64,000 bases of DNA from Setophaga petechia (Eukaryota; Chordata; Aves; Passeriformes; Parulidae): assembly GCA_024362935.1 (NCBI GenBank), contig JANCRA010000014.1, forward strand, positions 13,594,258-13,658,257, read 5' to 3'. Both the position numbers and the translations under genes were made by a program. The stretch's first letter is position 1. Each line of letters starts with the position of its first letter. Positions 59,608-64,000 of this stretch are shown here, piece by piece. Below the pieces are notes generated by a model. That model was not told the origin of the DNA. It was given only the letters and a program-made list of their open reading frames with translations, and did no database searches.

Positions 59608-62600
59608 AGTAAACCAAACAAGGATACTTAATTTAATATGACATGGCAGGACAGATCTAATATTTTTCAAGTGCAAAACCAATATTTAGTGTAATAGAAA
59701 GGTAATAGAAATCCTAAGTAAGATGCAAAGATAAATAAGATGCTAAGGAAATATCTTACTGTTTTACCTGTCTAAGTCCACTTCAATACCTGATGAAATC
59801 CTATTACCTGGGGAATTCCTTTTGCAGCTGTTCTCAAGCTGGACAACAGAATAACAGATGAACACACAAAATGCTGAAGTCTCAAAAGCTGTGATTTTCC
59901 CATTGGTGTAGCAGAGGTCAAATAAAAACTCTGAGTGTGCATTAATTACTTTGCAATAAAGCAAATACCAGTCAGAGAAAATGGTACATTTCAAAAGCAA
60001 CAAAAAATGCAAAACTAGCAAATACTTCATTAGCCACTGGCAATACTTTTAATGTAGCCAACAACAGAAATTTATGGAACATCTATTGCACTTGATTTTA
60101 CCTTATAGACTACACAGTTTCCATCAATTTAGACTGCAGATAAATTCTGAGGATGAGATTTTTCAAAAATGTGATTGTGCCATTTTAAGAACCAACCATA
60201 AATAACACCTATTTGAATAAAACATTGCAATTACATGAAATTATTCTGCCAGTTTTCCAGTCACTATAATTTTAAATGCAAAGTACAAGTTAGAATTAAA
60301 AAAAATAAAAATAAACAAAAAAGCCTTCACCCAATTCATGCTTCTGTTCACGCTCAGGGAAAAAGAGCTTTGTGAAAGTCAAGTCAATCACATATAAATC
60401 AGAACAAAATTGAAAGCAAATAGTGAAATTTTATTTTGCAGTTGAACACATGTATTGCCTTTGTACTAGTGAACTGCTTCAGATACAAGGCATGGAAGTA
60501 GGAGAAGGTCAAACTGTTAATAGGTCCAACATGTATGGGCTGACAACAAAACTGTAAATACTCATGAATTCACAAGAAAATGAATTATTTGGAAGAGAGC
60601 AAAAGGACCCAGGTCTGTGGATATTCAAGCCCACTCCAGTGAGAGCAGATCAGAGCAAGAACAGAATGCAGCACTTGCAGCCAGTGCTGCACCAGCCACA
60701 AATGGTGTTTCCAATTTAGCCAAGTCCTAAACCCCAGCTCAGCAAGGCTCCACATAAAACTCAGGGCCAGCATTCTCTTAAGCATGGCTGCATAGCTGCA
60801 GTTTGCACCTGGAGAGCTGGAAGGTCAGACAGAACAGCCAGCATCTGCCTTCAAATATCACACACATGTTCTCCTTGTTTAACACAACTCATCCTGGTTC
60901 TGTCTGCAGTCAGACTAGAACAAGCTGATAGCCAAAGTCCAGCCTTAACTCTAGTCTGGACTAGGAAAAAATTCTTGTAGAGTCTTAATAATAGTCAGGC
61001 CTGTTAATATTGAATGCTTTATATTATAGTGATTGTCTTCATGGGAAAACAGCTACTGCAGAACCAGACTAAATTAGATAAAAGATATAAGTTCAAAAAC
61101 AGGTTACCTCCAAAGTGTTTGCTCTTCCAATTAGCAACCCCCTTTCCACACACACTGATTTCTTAGCAGTTTGCTGTAGGCTGGAATAGGACATGCTTGA
61201 TTCATTATCATGGGATTTAAAAATTAGGTTTATATTCGATAACCCTTAAAAGAGTAAGAGAGAAGGAAACAGAATCTTAGCAGACTGACTAAACAGAATA
61301 CACATCCTTTATTCTGGCATAAGAAATCACAGCTACAATTTATCATGAAAAAATCCATTAAGAATACCCCACAGCTAGAAAAAAACTCAGGCTGGTGCTA
61401 GGTTTTGATTACAGAGGAACAGAGCAGCTGTTCGTAGAAGGAAAATGAGAATACTTTGCTATTCTGCTCTTTTTCATTTTGCCAATAATATAGCTGCATT
61501 TTCACCTCCAGATTGGTAAATTTCAAAACCAACAAGCAGGTCAGTAATTACATTTTTGTAATCTTTTTTTTCGAAAAGCCTACTGAGATTCTGCCCAGTC
61601 ACCTCAAACTCTCCATTGTCCTTGTTCCAGTGTACTTGATCCATTCAAATGTCACGTTTTCATCTCCAAAGTACACACAGAACATTTTAAATTGGGTCTT
61701 TGAGCAAAATATACCACGGTGTCTACACTTGTTTCTTTCTTGCCTTTCTGTCCTAAAACCATAGGTATTGCCTTAAGAGGAAAAACAAAAGCATGTACCT
61801 TAGCTTCCCAAACCAGCCACTTTCCTCAATTTAAATATTTTCATTTTGTTACTTCTCAATACTGTAAAGTCTGATTTTCCCGAATCCAAGCATAAGAAAT
61901 GGCTGGAGGGTTGGCAGGGAGTACTCAAGAGAAAAGCACTTCCAGATGTTAATAAAGACTATAGTTGGGATGTTCTTGTTATAAATTCCCACCTTTTTCC
62001 AGAGAGCTCAGTTCTAGTGAGTGCTGCACTGTTCTCCATATTCACAGACCCTCTCAGATTTGCTGTGTGCTGCATGCCCTGCTTCTCCTGTTGGCTTCAC
62101 CCCTTGCTTTCACAAATCTCTACCTTCTGCCATCCACCCTGGCTTAGCCAGGATATTTTTGGAGATAGCTATCTTCACTGTTATTCAATTCTTTTCTGTG
62201 TGCAGATGTATTTACTGTCAGAAAGCTGGGTCCTAGCAAGTGAAATGAAGACTGAGAGGAATTTGTTTTGTCACATTTTGAAACAGAGCACGAACACCCC
62301 TTCCTCTGTGGCCTATAAACACATGCTGAAATCTCCTAGTTCTTAAAGAATAGGAGCAGCAAAAAGTGCTCCTGGCTTGGTCAGCAGTTTGCTGGGTTAC
62401 TTTTTTAACCTTTTTCTCCTTTGGTTTTTTCCCAGCAAAATGCAGAGGCAGTTCTGCACTCACAGCTGTCATGGTTATTATAAAAATGAAGTTTAAAATG
62501 CTCTGTGCCTTTTAGATTAAAGGTGCTAATGAGATGAGAAGTGCAATCATCATCTCAAGCCCAGCCTGTTGCACTTAAGCTGTTCATCCTTTGCTTTGAT

Positions 62601-63110
62601 TACACAAAGCTTTATCAATGAGGCTTCTGTCTGGCTGTGGCAGCAGTAAGAGAGCAGTGGCACATGCAGAGAAGCCCACTGCACATCAAGTGTCTGATTT
62701 TTAAAATGCATGTCTAATTTTCACAGGCCAAAGCCTTCCCATGAACTACAATTCAGCTGCCTGAATAATGCATACAAATGAGACAGGACTGCAAGCCTAA
62801 CGATTTTTAAATCAGGTGTTACATGCAGAACATGTAAAAACTTTCCCATCTTAAATTGTAGAGCTGTCAAAGCACAGCTTTAGTTACTCTCAGTATAATA
62901 ATATGAGTGTACCCAGCTGAAAATCTGAAACTCTCTGGAAACTTTTCTAAAATCATCAAATGATCAATGAGAACAGGCTGCTACTCTTGACTTGATTGTT
63001 CTCTCTCTGCTTGTCACATTCTTGCCATGACTGAATTCCAGGACACGTTCTCTGGCATGCAGCCCCTTCTTGTCTGCATTCAATTTCAACCCACTCACAG
63101 CCAGATTATT
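59608..63110. other. Intergenic; no gene recognised
   Basis: Short ORFs only. The longest (61846-62346, plus strand, 166 codons) has no recognisable domain. A short inverted repeat GCTTTG-ATTACA-CAAAGC lies at 62593-62610. Confidence 0.55.
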
Positions 63111-63212
63111 TTCACAGAACAGTTTGGGTTGGAAAGGACCTTAAGGGTCATCTAATTCCAATCCCCCTGCCAGGAGCAGGGACACTTTAAACAATTTATC
63201 CCAAAACTCCAG
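63111..63212 (-). mobile_element. CR1 LINE 3' fragment, antisense
   Basis: TTTGGGTTGGAAAGGACCTT, then GGGTCATCTAATTCCAATCC and CCCTGCCAGGAGCAGGGACA is the reverse complement of the CR1 3' end. Confidence 0.92.
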
Positions 63213-64000
63213 TGCTGATCACTTATTGGGGCTGTAATATTCAATTTCTTGCTCTTTTAATAATCATTCCTAGTCATGAAGGGATGCAGGCTATGCTGTC
63301 CCATGGAAAGACTGGGTTCTCTACTTTTGTTTTCCCTTATCACTCATTCCTTCCTTTAACTCTGGAAAACTGTGGTATTCTACAAAATTTTCTTTATCAT
63401 GGGTAAAACTTTCATGGGAGAAACTTTCTATTACTAGGTCTAAGCTGACTTTTTGGGACACTTGCAGTCATTTATTTTATATGTACTTCAACTTATTCAC
63501 ATAAAATAAAAATAAAAATAAAATAATGTAATATGCCTAAATATTTATGCATGTCAGAACCTGTTACTGGTCTTGTAATTTCTATCTGTAAATCTCTGAA
63601 AAGACAACCTATCAAATAAAAACTTTTTTTTTTTTTTTTAACTAAACTGTATTTTCCTTACTGCTATTTTCTAACATAAAATTTAAGGACAGTTACTGAT
63701 TCAACATCAGGGTGGCATCTTTTTTTCTCTACAGACATAAAGGACCACCAACTGGGACAGTATCCTAAAACAAGATATGGAACTGGCACATAATTATGAT
63801 GATTTTATGACCTTCTGTGAATTGCCCTGAAAACCCTCTCTATGATGCTTTTACAAACTGATCTCATGCTTGTCAGTCACAGCCAAACTGTGAGTCTTTA
63901 ATCAGTGCAGTCCTGCAGTCAGTGAGAGAAATGAACTCATACTCTGTGACAGATTATCAGTAGATTTTCAAATAGAAGATTAATGAAAAAGTGTAAAAAT
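63213..64000. other. Intergenic; simple repeats only
   Basis: An (AAAAT)n-type stretch lies near 63504-63525 and a T run near 63625-63639. No gene is recognised. Confidence 0.6.

Noticed and set aside
61846..62346. 166-codon plus-strand ORF
   Set aside because: There is no recognisable domain, coding bias is unconvincing and other frames overlap. It is likely chance.
1..64000. Bacterial-type systems (CRISPR, operons, phage) or a large novel gene cluster
   Set aside because: Spliced exons, CR1 repeats and AT-rich introns show vertebrate nuclear DNA. No such structure is present.

Overview
The window reads as vertebrate, most likely bird (probably songbird), nuclear DNA. Exons are short, GT-AG spliced and separated by AT-rich introns. 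The interspersed repeats are mainly short CR1 LINE 3' fragments, the typical avian/reptilian retrotransposon. There is one LTR-like element, and one fragment of an ITPRIPL1-like gene, a family I recall as multi-copy in birds. The species call is inference.

Region 1 (1-26400) is one gene on the minus strand: LONP2, the peroxisomal Lon protease homolog 2. Eleven coding exons can be placed to the base, from the start codon at 25939 down to the donor after 6284. They join in frame to about 597 codons: the Lon N-terminal domain, the helical linker and the AAA+ ATPase with Walker A, Walker B, sensor 1, arginine finger and sensor 2. The serine/lysine protease domain and the C-terminal peroxisomal signal lie left of the window, so the gene is cut by the window edge and is not broken. 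The promoter is a CpG island at about 25480-26400. Intron 11 holds an LTR-like element with a minisatellite and a 4 x 45 bp array in which each unit carries AATAAA. It stops about 50 bp from the exon 11 donor.

Region 2 (26400-64000) is mostly non-coding. It contains an isolated CpG-rich block (about 32900-33560) with a YY1-type AAGATGGCGCC motif, a three-copy tandem repeat of about 220 bp (33825-34445), a truncated ITPRIPL1-like gene fragment on the minus strand (34526-35340, with its 5' UTR intron kept) and five CR1 fragments. The acidic stretch expected in that gene fragment lies in another reading frame. I recognised no exon of an ABC transporter or any other neighbour in the 38 kb upstream of LONP2.

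I found no CRISPR array, operon, tRNA, rRNA or complete virus. The most unusual items are the AATAAA-bearing array beside a LONP2 splice donor, the frameshifted ITPRIPL1-like fragment with its in-frame 51-bp repeats, and the orphan CpG block.
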